From the NCBI RefSeq assembly GCF_000317695.1, contig NC_019771.1, forward strand, positions 5,756,001 through 5,820,000: DNA of 64,000 nucleotides, given 5' to 3'. The first letter of the stretch is position 1. Each line of letters starts with the position of its first letter. The notes under the pieces are model-generated. The model was not told the origin of the DNA. It did no database searches and saw nothing but the letters and a program-made list of their open reading frames with translations. The position numbers and the translations under genes were made by a program. This DNA is from Anabaena cylindrica PCC 7122 (GTDB lineage Bacteria > Cyanobacteriota > Cyanobacteriia > Cyanobacteriales > Nostocaceae). Shown piece after piece: positions 26,567 to 35,092 of this stretch.

Positions 26567-27088
26567 ATGGGTTCTCCAATGAATCGTCTGTCTATTTTTG
26601 TAGACGGAAACAATATGTTCTATGCTCAACAAAAAAATGGCTGGTTTTTTGATCCGCGACGGGTATTAGAATATTTCAAGAATGAGCAGTCAGACACAAC
26701 ATTAATTAATGCCTTTTGGTACACAGGCTTAAAAGATCCACAAGATCAACGCGGTTTTCGAGATGCACTGATTAGTTTGGGATATACAGTCCGCACCAAA
26801 ATTCTTAAAGAATACTATGACGATGTTTCTGGTCGTTACTCGCAAAAAGCGAATTTAGATATTGAAATTGTTGTAGATATGTTTAATACAGTTGACCAGT
26901 ATGACAGAGTTGTTTTATTTAGCGGTGATGGGGATTTTGAGAGAGCTATAGAACTATTACGTTCTAAAAATACTCATATTACAGTTGTATCAACAGAAGG
27001 GATGATTGCTAGAGAGTTGCGTAATGCTACTGACAGATATATAGACTTGAACGATATCAGAGACCAGATAGAAAAAACTGAAGCTTAG
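26567..27088 (+). CDS. LabA-like NYN-domain protein, 173 aa
   Basis: One NYN domain fills the protein. Acidic active-site positions are visible in LSIFVDGNNMFYAQ, LDIEIVVDMFNTV and LFSGDGDFERAIELLRSK; the C-terminal MIARELRNATDRYIDL closes the fold. LabA of Synechococcus, a related protein, affects low-amplitude circadian output; other NYN proteins are ribonucleases. The upstream ATG at 26567 is used; ATG at 26579 is also possible. A 90-base gap separates it from leuA on the same strand. Confidence 0.88.
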   Translation: MGSPMNRLSIFVDGNNMFYAQQKNGWFFDPRRVLEYFKNEQSDTTLINAFWYTGLKDPQDQRGFRDALISLGYTVRTKILKEYYDDVSGRYSQKANLDIEIVVDMFNTVDQYDRVVLFSGDGDFERAIELLRSKNTHITVVSTEGMIARELRNATDRYIDLNDIRDQIEKTEA

Positions 27089-27178
27089 TAAAATTAATAA
27101 TTATTTACAAAGCCAGAGTTAAAAAATAAAGTTCAAGGTATTTTAAGCCCACAGTCACAACTAAACAAACCAAAACCA

Positions 27179-28771
27179 ATGAGCAATCAAGCAGACAGAA
27201 TTATCATCTTTGATACGACACTGCGAGATGGGGAACAGTGTCCAGGAGCAACCTTAAACATTGACGAAAAGCTAATTATCGCTAAACAATTAGCTCGTTT
27301 AGGTGTAGATATAATTGAAGCTGGTTTTGCCTTCGCTAGTCCCGGCGATTTTGAAGCAATCAGCAAAATTGCCCAAACTGTGGGCATAGAAGATGGGCCT
27401 GTAATTTGTAGTTTAGCCAGAGCCAGACATGATGATATTAAAGCCGCAGCAGAAGCGATAAAACCAGCCGCTAAACGTAGGATTCATACATTTATTGCCA
27501 CTTCCGATATCCATCTGCAATACAAGCTGAAAAAGACTAGGCCGGAAGTGATAGCCATTGCTGAAGAAATGGTAGCTTATGCCAAAACCTTCACCGATGA
27601 TGTAGAATTTTCTCCTGAAGATGCAGGACGCTCTGACCCAGAATTTTTGTATCAAGTTTTAGAAAGAGCGATCGCAGCTGGTGCAACAACAGTTAACATT
27701 CCTGATACCGTGGGTTACACCACACCCAGCGAATTTGGCAACATCATCAAAGGCATTACAGAACACGTCCCCAACATCGACAAAGCCATTATTTCTGTTC
27801 ACGGCCATAACGATTTAGGTTTAGCAGTTGCTAACTTCCTCGAAGCAGTTAAAAATGGTGCTAGACAATTAGAATGTACCATCAATGGCATTGGTGAACG
27901 CGCTGGAAATGCCGCTTTAGAAGAATTGGTAATGGCACTGCACGTCCGCCGGCAATATTTTAACCCCTTCTTTGGTAGACCTGCTGATTCTCAAGAATCA
28001 TTAACTAATATTGACACCAAACAAATTTACAAAACTTCACGTCTTGTTTCCAACTTGACAGGAATGTTGGTGCAACCAAATAAAGCCATAGTTGGTGCAA
28101 ATGCCTTTGCACACGAGTCTGGTATTCACCAAGATGGGGTGTTGAAAAATAAACTCACCTATGAGATTATGGATGCCCAATTGATTGGTTTAACAGACAA
28201 TCAAATCGTCTTGGGTAAACATTCCGGTAGAAATGCCTTTGGGACTCGCTTGAAAGAATTGGGTTTTGAACTGTCAGAAACCGAATTAAATAAAGCCTTT
28301 GTGCGATTCAAAGAATTAGGAGATAAAAAGAAAGAAATCTCAGATTGGGATTTGGAAGCGATCGTTAACGACGAAATCCAACAAGCACCCGAACTATTCC
28401 GAGTCGAGTTAGTACAGGTTTCCTGCGGTAGCAACGCCAAACCTACCGCCACAGTCACACTCCGCACCCCCGACGGCGAAGAATTAACAGATGCTGCCAT
28501 AGGTACAGGCCCAGTAGATGCAGTTTATAAAGCCATCAATCGGGTAGTAAATGTACCAAATGAATTGATTGAATTCTCTGTGCAATCTGTCACAGGCGGA
28601 ATAGATGCCCTTGGAGAAGTAACCATCCGCTTGAAATATGAATCGCGTGTATTTTCAGGTCATGCAGCCAACACCGATATCATCGTTGCATCGGCTCAAG
28701 CCTACGTAAATGCACTAAATAGGCTGTACGGGGCTTTACAACAAAATCCCAAAGAAGAAGTAACAGCATAA
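27179..28771 (+). CDS. leuA: 2-isopropylmalate synthase
   Basis: It condenses acetyl-CoA with 2-oxoisovalerate, the first committed step of leucine synthesis. The 530 residues match the family. The start DTTLRDGEQCPGATLN, the metal-binding SVHGHNDLGLAVANF and ECTINGIGERAGNAALEE belong to the catalytic TIM barrel. From about residue 400 the LeuA regulatory dimer domain is complete (VSCGSNAKPTATVTLRTPDG, GTGPVDAVYKAINRV), so leucine feedback is expected. It stands as a single gene; a convergent gene follows. Confidence 0.97.
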   Translation: MSNQADRIIIFDTTLRDGEQCPGATLNIDEKLIIAKQLARLGVDIIEAGFAFASPGDFEAISKIAQTVGIEDGPVICSLARARHDDIKAAAEAIKPAAKRRIHTFIATSDIHLQYKLKKTRPEVIAIAEEMVAYAKTFTDDVEFSPEDAGRSDPEFLYQVLERAIAAGATTVNIPDTVGYTTPSEFGNIIKGITEHVPNIDKAIISVHGHNDLGLAVANFLEAVKNGARQLECTINGIGERAGNAALEELVMALHVRRQYFNPFFGRPADSQESLTNIDTKQIYKTSRLVSNLTGMLVQPNKAIVGANAFAHESGIHQDGVLKNKLTYEIMDAQLIGLTDNQIVLGKHSGRNAFGTRLKELGFELSETELNKAFVRFKELGDKKKEISDWDLEAIVNDEIQQAPELFRVELVQVSCGSNAKPTATVTLRTPDGEELTDAAIGTGPVDAVYKAINRVVNVPNELIEFSVQSVTGGIDALGEVTIRLKYESRVFSGHAANTDIIVASAQAYVNALNRLYGALQQNPKEEVTA

Positions 28772-28811
28772 CAGTAGGGTGGGTTAGAAGGGGTAAGTTA
28801 TCAATCCTGTA

Positions 28812-29237
28812 CTAACCCACCTTTATCAATTCCAGCGCCTGAGTTAAAATTTCTTGTTTAACAACCATAGCTGCTAATTCTTCAGTTTCATAACGTCCTT
28901 CAAAAGCTTCTAGCGCCGCTCTTTTTAGTGCTACTTGATATCCTTGTTGGAAAATTTCCATTAATTCTGTTTGATTCAAGTAAACACCACCAGATTTGCG
29001 GCGCTTGTTAATTTTATTGATTTCCCGTACTGCATTTTCAATAGATATTTCCCAAGAACGGGTAGAACGTTTTTCAGCTTTTTGTTTGATTAAATGGATG
29101 AGTAGAATTACGCCATAACTATCAATTTTATTGATTTTATCACTTAGGCTCATTTCTTCCAATTCATCCACCAATAGTAAAGCTTCAGAAATTTTACCCT
29201 GTTCTAGGAGTTGTCTCAGTTCTAGTATTTCTTCCAT
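28812..29237 (-). CDS. DUF29-like cyanobacterial protein, 141 aa
   Basis: The ATG at 29237 (MEEILELRQLLEQGKISEAL) is chosen over a TTG nine codons upstream. Blocks LVDELEEMSLSDKINKIDSY, GVILLIHLIKQKAEKRSTRS and WEISIENAVREINKINKRRK match small helical cyanobacterial proteins usually filed under DUF29, sometimes near nuclease-type genes; that family name is from memory. Function unknown. It points away from the defence-like operon that starts at 29334, and the short gap between them must hold both promoters. Confidence 0.65.
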   Translation of the reverse strand: MEEILELRQLLEQGKISEALLLVDELEEMSLSDKINKIDSYGVILLIHLIKQKAEKRSTRSWEISIENAVREINKINKRRKSGGVYLNQTELMEIFQQGYQVALKRAALEAFEGRYETEELAAMVVKQEILTQALELIKVG

Positions 29238-29333
29238 GTTATTTGTGGAAATTTTGATTAGCAATTAATATTTATTATATTTTGAATTTATCATTAAACG
29301 TACTTTATGAAACTATATTTCTGAGGAATAATT

Positions 29334-30638
29334 ATGAAAATACAACAGCTTGAACTTCAGAATTTTCGATGCTTTGAACATAAAATTTTTGAGTTCTCCG
29401 ATCAATTTAACGTTATTATCGGTGATAATGGTACTGGTAAAACTGCATTTTGTGACGCGATAGGATTGATAATTGCAGTATTTATATATCGTCTTGCTGA
29501 GATTAGAGAAAATACATTTCAAGATAAAAGTCGAATCCAAGATTCAGATATTAGACAAGTTAGAAATCAGAAAATTGAATGGAAACTACCTGTTGGATTA
29601 TTTTGTAAATCTATAATTAACGATGTTCAACTTCAATGGTCAACTACTCGTATAAATTCTAGAATAAATTCTATAAACCAATCTCTAAATATTCTCCAAT
29701 TTGCAGATTATCTAAGAGAAAAAGTGAACAATTCTCAAAACATCAACCTTCCTTTAGTAGCATATTATGGAACAGGTAGGCTTTGGTGGAAGAGCCAGAA
29801 TAATCAAGCGTTAGAGGATAATCAAGCGTTAGAGGATATGAGAAATTCACCAACAAGACAATCTCGTTTTTGGGGATACACAGAGTGTCTTGATCGTAGA
29901 TCAAATTTAATTCTTGATTGGTTTAAATTTGAAATTCGCTTCGGAGAAGGATCTGTAACAACTCATCCAGCAATTTTAAATGCTCTATCTGTTTGTCAAA
30001 TAGATAATTGGATTGAGATAAAATACGATGATCGTGAAGATAATTTAGTTGTGAGATCCCTGGATGGAAACTCCCAAATTTTTAATAAACTCAGCGATGG
30101 TGTAAAAAATATGGTTGCCATGGTTGCCGATATTGCTTATCGTGCAGCAGTCCTCAATCCTCATCTTGAATCTGAAGCTGCGCGACTTACACCAGGTATT
30201 GTACTGATTGATGAACTTGATTTACACCTTCATCCCAAATGGCAACGTCGAGTAGTCGAAGATTTAAAAAGAACATTTCCTAACATTCAATTTTTTGCAA
30301 CTACCCATTCTGAACATATCATCCAATCTTTAAGAGACGGAGAACTTATTGATCTCAATAATCCAGATTTAATACCAGCAGATGAATATGAAAACAAAAA
30401 TATAGAATACATAACAGAAAATGTTATGCACGTTCCTCATCCATATAGAAATGAACGATACGAAAGGATGATGAAAACAGCAGAAAGATACTATCAAATG
30501 TTAGAAAATGCTAATAATTCATCACCAGAAGAATTGGAAAAATTAAAAATGGAACTGGATGAATTAATAGAACCATATAGTGATGATGTTGCCTATCATG
30601 CTTTTTTAAAAATGGAACGTCTTGCTAGAGGATTATAA
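29334..30638 (+). CDS. PtuA-like AAA/ABC-type ATPase of a Septu-like defence module, 434 aa
   Basis: The head is SMC/RecF-like: KIQQLELQNFRCFEHKIFEF then Walker A GDNGTGKT (residues 30-37). The signature-like KLSDGVKNMVAMVADIAYR, Walker B GIVLIDELDLHLHP (about 287-300) and the switch histidine in FATTHSEHI follow. The C-terminal tail (AERYYQMLENANNSSPEELE) is a short coiled coil. PtuA ATPases work with the HNH nuclease PtuB in Septu and in Ec78-type retrons, where ATP sensing controls DNA cleavage. Here the HNH gene follows after two bases. Residues 157-168 are an exact six-residue duplication (NQALED twice). GAGG precedes the ATG. Confidence 0.88.
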   Translation: MKIQQLELQNFRCFEHKIFEFSDQFNVIIGDNGTGKTAFCDAIGLIIAVFIYRLAEIRENTFQDKSRIQDSDIRQVRNQKIEWKLPVGLFCKSIINDVQLQWSTTRINSRINSINQSLNILQFADYLREKVNNSQNINLPLVAYYGTGRLWWKSQNNQALEDNQALEDMRNSPTRQSRFWGYTECLDRRSNLILDWFKFEIRFGEGSVTTHPAILNALSVCQIDNWIEIKYDDREDNLVVRSLDGNSQIFNKLSDGVKNMVAMVADIAYRAAVLNPHLESEAARLTPGIVLIDELDLHLHPKWQRRVVEDLKRTFPNIQFFATTHSEHIIQSLRDGELIDLNNPDLIPADEYENKNIEYITENVMHVPHPYRNERYERMMKTAERYYQMLENANNSSPEELEKLKMELDELIEPYSDDVAYHAFLKMERLARGL

Positions 30639-30640
30639 AA

Positions 30641-31387
30641 ATGAGGCCAGTTATTCGAGGTAAGAATACTAAAGTTTTTAAAGATTATAAAAATGCACGA
30701 GGAGATTTAATTAATCAACTTGGTGAATACTGTTCTTACTGTGAAATGCGTATTGGCTCATCTATCGCTGTTGAACATATATTACCAAAAGCAAAAGAGC
30801 AATTTCCTGATGAAGAAACTAATTGGGAAAATTTGTGTTTAGCTTGTAATAACTGCAATTCAACTAAAAAAGGGGCTATGGATAAGAGATGGAACAGTTC
30901 ATGGAAACATCTTCACATAACCTCTGCTAAAATAGCCGCTAGAAGTGAATTTTATTGGATTGATCAAGATAATACTTTTCGATGTGTAGAATATAGCCAA
31001 GGTGGATTGGTTACGATAAATCCTTCTTTAGGTATTGAAGAACAAAAAGTAGCACAAGCAACTATTGAAATGGTGGGACTTGATAAAACACCTAAGCCTG
31101 ATATGCAAATGAAAGATCGCCGATGGATAAATCGGAAAGACGCTTGGGATACAGCAGAAAAATATTTAAAAATACTTCGTCAATATAATGATAAAGAATC
31201 ACTAAAACAAATGCAAGATATCATCGTTAGTCATGCAGTTGATAAGGGATTTTTCTCAGTTTGGATGACAGTATTTAAAGATGATCCTGAAATGCTAAAA
31301 CGTTTTATTTTTGCATTTCCGGGAACTGCTATAGATTGCTTTGATCAGGAAGGAAAGGCTATTCATCGTCCCAAGGCAAGAATATGA
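30641..31387 (+). CDS. PtuB-like HNH endonuclease, 248 aa
   Basis: MRPVIRGKNTKVFKDYKNAR, GEYCSYCEMRIGSSIAVEHI, LPKAKEQFPDEETNWENLCL and ACNNCNSTKKGA give a zinc-braced HNH core: two CxxC pairs (CSYC, CNNC), the catalytic E-H-I, and the Asn of NWEN. This is the pattern of the retron/Septu HNH family (PtuB). The rest (KDRRWINRKDAWDTAEKYLK, GFFSVWMTVFKDDPEMLKRF) is the family's helical C-terminal part. It would nick or cut DNA when released by the ATPase. Two bases separate it from the ATPase, and its TGA overlaps the recQ ATG. Confidence 0.9.
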   Translation: MRPVIRGKNTKVFKDYKNARGDLINQLGEYCSYCEMRIGSSIAVEHILPKAKEQFPDEETNWENLCLACNNCNSTKKGAMDKRWNSSWKHLHITSAKIAARSEFYWIDQDNTFRCVEYSQGGLVTINPSLGIEEQKVAQATIEMVGLDKTPKPDMQMKDRRWINRKDAWDTAEKYLKILRQYNDKESLKQMQDIIVSHAVDKGFFSVWMTVFKDDPEMLKRFIFAFPGTAIDCFDQEGKAIHRPKARI

Positions 31388-32829
31388 ATCACCCCACCAC
31401 ATCATTAACCGAAATCCGCACCGCATTAAAACAAATCTGGGGTTATGAAGATTTTCGTCCTCCACAGGGAGAAATTGTCAAGAATTTATTATCACAAAAA
31501 GATGCTTTAATAATTATGCCTACAGGAGGCGGAAAGTCAATTTGCTTTCAACTTCCCGCATTATTAAAAACAGGATTAACTTTAGTAGTTTCTCCCTTGG
31601 TAGCACTAATGGAAAACCAAGTAGAAGAACTCAAACAGCAAAATCAAAAAGCTGCACTTTTACATAGTGAATTATCTACATCCCAACGTCGTACAACTTT
31701 GCAAGCTTTAGAAAAACAACAATTAAGATTATTATATTTATCACCAGAAACTTTATTGAGTCCCCCGGTTTGGGAAAAATTATCTCATCCCCAATTACAA
31801 ATTAATGGAATTATCCTTGATGAAGCTCATTGTTTAGTACAATGGGGTGATACTTTTCGTCCAGCTTATCGACGTTTAGGTGCAGTCCGTCCAGCGTTAT
31901 TAAAATCAAAACCACCAGGAACTAAAATTAGTTTAGCAGCTTTTACTGCAACTGCTGATCCTTCAGCCCAAAAGATTATTTCTACAGTTTTACAATTACA
32001 ACAACCTGATAATTATAGACTTAATCCTTATCGGAATAATTTACATCTTAGTGTTAAAATTGCTTGGACACCAAAGGGAAGAAAACAACAATTATTAAAG
32101 TTTATTCAAAATCGACCAAATCAGGCTGGTTTAATTTATGTCCGCACTCGGAGAGATAGCGAGAATTTAGCCCAGTGGTTAACAGAAATAGGATATAAAA
32201 CTGCTAGTTATCACGCAGGATTAGGTGCAACAGAAAGACGTGCCGTAGAAGCAAGTTGGTTAGGTGGAAAAATACCATTTGTGGTGTGTACCTGCGCCTT
32301 TGGGATGGGTATTAATAAAAGTGATGTGCGCTGGGTTATTCATTTTCATGCACCACATTTATTATCTGAATATGTGCAAGAAATAGGACGTGGAGGTAGA
32401 GATGGAAAACCAGCAGAAGCGTTAACTTTAATCAGTGAACCGACGGGATTTTTAGATGCTGATGATAAACAAAGACAGCAATTTTTTCAAGAACAAATGT
32501 TGAAGCAACAACAAAAAGCCCAACAATTAGCGAAAAAGTTACCACAACAGGGAGAAGTAACTGCTGTAACGCGACAATTTCCTGATGGTGCAATGGCGCT
32601 TTCTTTACTGCATAGTAGTGGACAATTACAATGGCTTGATCCTTTTCATTATACGATTTCTGTAAAGTCAGGAAGTCAGCCGCAAATGCAGTTACAAGCT
32701 GCGAAACAAATGAGTGAATATCTGAATACTAAAAAGTGTCGTTGGCAGTTTTTGTTAAATGCTTTTGGTTTTAGTAAAGAAGCTGAAAACTGGCGTTGTG
32801 GACATTGTGATAATTGTAAACATCAATAA
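31384..32829 (+). CDS. recQ: RecQ-family DNA helicase, 481 aa
   Basis: This is a 3'-5' superfamily 2 helicase: motif I IMPTGGGKSICFQLP, motif II LDEAHCLVQWG, the RecQ aromatic loop before FTATADPSAQKI, motif V CAFGMGINKSDVRWVIH and motif VI QEIGRGGRDGKP. The RecQ zinc-binding end is shortened, finishing with WRCGHCDNCKHQ; the winged-helix and HRDC parts of full RecQ are absent. The ATG overlaps the HNH stop codon (ATGA at 31384-31387), so it is translated with the nuclease. It could unwind DNA for the nuclease, or be a housekeeping RecQ behind which the defence genes integrated. Confidence 0.93.
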   Translation: MNHPTTSLTEIRTALKQIWGYEDFRPPQGEIVKNLLSQKDALIIMPTGGGKSICFQLPALLKTGLTLVVSPLVALMENQVEELKQQNQKAALLHSELSTSQRRTTLQALEKQQLRLLYLSPETLLSPPVWEKLSHPQLQINGIILDEAHCLVQWGDTFRPAYRRLGAVRPALLKSKPPGTKISLAAFTATADPSAQKIISTVLQLQQPDNYRLNPYRNNLHLSVKIAWTPKGRKQQLLKFIQNRPNQAGLIYVRTRRDSENLAQWLTEIGYKTASYHAGLGATERRAVEASWLGGKIPFVVCTCAFGMGINKSDVRWVIHFHAPHLLSEYVQEIGRGGRDGKPAEALTLISEPTGFLDADDKQRQQFFQEQMLKQQQKAQQLAKKLPQQGEVTAVTRQFPDGAMALSLLHSSGQLQWLDPFHYTISVKSGSQPQMQLQAAKQMSEYLNTKKCRWQFLLNAFGFSKEAENWRCGHCDNCKHQ

Positions 32830-32934
32830 TTTTAGACTAGAGATTCTAAAAAAGGACGCATTCCCCCACTGTATTGTTGGATATATGGAATTTTTAGCAC
32901 ATATCAAATATGTTTACTTAATAAATATGATCAA

Positions 32935-33171
32935 TCACAATTGATCATATTCATCTGGTTCTATATCAGGAACTTTATTTAAAACTTGCTGAAATTTATC
33001 CCAACTACCATGTTTAGCTTTTTCATCAATATAATCTTTTGTCATCCATGCTGAAACTTGTGCTGATAGTGCAATGGAAACAAGTTGTTCAAGAGACATA
33101 TTTTCTTTGTTTGCTAAGGCTTCAACTTGTTTATATAAAGAATCAGGAATTTGCACGTTTAAGTTACTCAT
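32935..33171 (-). CDS. Antitoxin of a PIN toxin pair, ribbon-helix-helix-like, 78 aa
   Basis: MSNLNVQIPDSLYKQVEALA begins with a strand (LNVQIPD) and goes on to helices (NKENMSLEQLVSIALSAQVS), the usual DNA-binding fold of VapB/HicB-like antitoxins. The acidic tail (LNKVPDIEPDEYDQL) should wrap the toxin. It lies 26 bases downstream of the PIN gene on the same strand, so here the toxin is translated first, the less common order. Confidence 0.75.
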   Translation of the reverse strand: MSNLNVQIPDSLYKQVEALANKENMSLEQLVSIALSAQVSAWMTKDYIDEKAKHGSWDKFQQVLNKVPDIEPDEYDQL

Positions 33172-33197
33172 GATATTTCTCCTACGATTTGCAAAAA

Positions 33198-33599
33198 TTA
33201 TTTGGGTAATACAACTTTAATGCCAAATTTATCTGCTGGCTTTAAATCTTTTTGATTGTAAGTAATAATAAAATCAGCTTGTGATTCTACGGCTAAATCT
33301 ATGATAAAGTCATCATTTGGATCGATGGCTATTGGTCGCCATAAATAAAAAATGGTACGTTTATTGGCAATGGCACAAATAGCTTCTATAATGTTATCAA
33401 TATCTTCATCATTTAAAGTTAAGAGGTCTTTTTCTCGTTTGAGAATTGCTTCATACTCGAAGATTAAGGTAGTAGAAATATTTAATTGCCAACGGGTATC
33501 CTTAAGTATTGTTAAAAGCCTATAGGATGCGCCACGACTTGATATTAGTCCTGATAATAGCACATTTGTATCTAATACAATTTGGTATGGAATTGTCAT
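33198..33599 (-). CDS. PIN-domain toxin, 133 aa
   Basis: The protein starts TIPYQIVLDTNVLLSGLISS, with the first catalytic Asp in VLDTN, and contains FEYEAILKRE, the mid Asp pair in AIDPNDDFIIDLAVESQADF and IITYNQKDL. These are the features of the PIN nuclease family filed as putative toxin component of TA systems (COG1569). Such toxins cleave RNA. The gene follows pheS on the same strand after the GC-rich hairpin at 33660-33678. Confidence 0.87.
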   Translation of the reverse strand: MTIPYQIVLDTNVLLSGLISSRGASYRLLTILKDTRWQLNISTTLIFEYEAILKREKDLLTLNDEDIDNIIEAICAIANKRTIFYLWRPIAIDPNDDFIIDLAVESQADFIITYNQKDLKPADKFGIKVVLPK

Positions 33600-33659
33600 T
33601 TTCTTATAGTTGCTGGACGCTTTTCACTGTTGGCACACGGCTTTGTTTGATATTGTAAA

Positions 33660-33678
33660 GGGCGGGGAAACCCCGCCC
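33660..33678. terminator. GC-rich hairpin after pheS
   Basis: GGGCGGGG (33660-33667) and CCCCGCCC (33671-33678) form a perfect 8-bp stem with a 3-nt loop, six bases past the pheS stop. No long T-run follows on the minus strand. This exact stem is also a common dispersed repeat in Nostocales, so it may be a repeat that now helps to end pheS transcription. Confidence 0.5.
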
Positions 33679-33683
33679 CTACG

Positions 33684-34676
33684 TTAAAACTGCTGCAAAA
33701 AGCGTAAGTCGCTATTATACAAACGGCGAATATCATCAATTTGATGTAACACCATCGCAAAACGTTCTACACCAAAACCGGCGGCAAAACCACTATAAAC
33801 TTCTGGGTCATAACCCACTGATTTCAGTACATTTGGGTCAACCATTCCGCAACCCATGACCTCTAACCAGCGGCCATTCCACTGTAAATCTACCTCAGCA
33901 GAAGGTTCGGTAAAGGGGAAATAACTAGCCCGGAAGCGAATTGGTAAATCGCCAAACATTGCTTGCAAAAACATCTTTACAGTGCCTTTGAGGTCTGTAA
34001 AAGTCATTCCTTCATCGATCGCTAAAAGTTCAATTTGATGGAAAACTGCGGAGTGGGTCGCATCTACATCATCTCTTCGGTAAACTCGTCCTGGGGCCAC
34101 AATCCGAAACGGTGGTTCTTCTTTTTCCATGTAGCGAATTTGCACCGATGAGGTATGAGTCCGCAGTAAATTACCATCTGGCAAGTAGAAAGTATCCTGC
34201 ATATCACGGGCTGGATGGTCAGGAGGGGTATTCAGGGCTTCAAAATTGTAGTAATCTGTTTCCATCTCTGACCCTTGGGCGACGGTGTAACCCATACCGA
34301 CGAAGATATCCAGCGCCTGATCAATGATGCCGTTGAGGGGATGTATGCGACCTTGGGGGCGGTAAATACCGGGCATTGTTACATCTAAAGTTTCAGCCTC
34401 TAGCTGTGCCTGAATTTGAGCAGATTCTAAAGCAGTGCGTTGCTGGTCGAGACTGTTTTGAATGGCTTCTTTCACTGTATTAGCGATCGCACCAATTTTG
34501 GGACGTTCCTCTGCACTCATCTGTCCCATACTGCGTAACAGCGCCCCCAATTGACCTTTTTTGCCCAAATAGTTAACTCTAAGTTCCTCTAGGCGTTCCA
34601 GGGTATCAGCAGATGCGATCGCACTTTCTCCCTCTTGTCGCAATGCTAAAAGTTGTTCCTCTAAATTGCTAGTCAT
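33684..34676 (-). CDS. pheS: Phenylalanyl-tRNA synthetase alpha subunit
   Basis: The 330-residue chain has the N-terminal coiled coil (MTSNLEEQLLALRQEGESAI, VNYLGKKGQLGALLRSMGQM) that contacts tRNA, and the class II catalytic motifs: RIHPLNGIIDQALDIF, motif 2 in YRRDDVDATHSAVFHQIE, and motif 3 GFGVERFAMVLHQIDDIR. With PheT it charges tRNA-Phe. PheT is not in the window, as is usual for cyanobacteria where the two subunits are encoded apart. Confidence 0.97.
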   Translation of the reverse strand: MTSNLEEQLLALRQEGESAIASADTLERLEELRVNYLGKKGQLGALLRSMGQMSAEERPKIGAIANTVKEAIQNSLDQQRTALESAQIQAQLEAETLDVTMPGIYRPQGRIHPLNGIIDQALDIFVGMGYTVAQGSEMETDYYNFEALNTPPDHPARDMQDTFYLPDGNLLRTHTSSVQIRYMEKEEPPFRIVAPGRVYRRDDVDATHSAVFHQIELLAIDEGMTFTDLKGTVKMFLQAMFGDLPIRFRASYFPFTEPSAEVDLQWNGRWLEVMGCGMVDPNVLKSVGYDPEVYSGFAAGFGVERFAMVLHQIDDIRRLYNSDLRFLQQF

Positions 34677-34819
34677 TAGTTATTAGTCATTTGTGATTAG
34701 TCTATAGTTTATAGTCCCCAGCCACAGACAGAGGGCGTAAACGACCATGATTATATGGTATTATTTCCACCGCCCTAGTTTTTAGCGGAGACTCCTGCCT
34801 CTTTGTACTAGCATGGATA

Positions 34820-34954
34820 TACAGCAGAATTCAGGAGTCAGAAGAGTTGTGAGTACCGAGTGCTTGACTCTCCTTCTTACTCATTACTCTGTACTGGCTT
34901 GGTGTCTGGCTTTGAATTTAGATTCTGTACATCATTGACCTGCAATCCGCTGTA
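34820..34954. repeat. Repeat element, copy 2, within a 416-bp gene-free region
   Basis: Starts TACAGCAGAATTCAGGAGTCA and later has CTGGCTTTGAATTTAGATTC and TGTAC, as in the copy at 23247-23351, and ends CGCTGTA, inverse to its start. Its interior holds TACTCATTACTCTGTACTGG-like heptamer drift instead of three GGAGTCA units. The rest of 34677-35092 shows nothing coding, only AT-rich DNA and surE's promoter. Confidence 0.5.
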
Positions 34955-35092
34955 AGACAATAGAATTTAACTTAGATCTCCCATAACAGAAATTTTATAT
35001 TCTCTCTTGTGACCAAAAACACTGACAATAGACATTTAACTCATTATTAATGACTAATCACCAATTACCCAAGAACCAATGATCAATCACAC

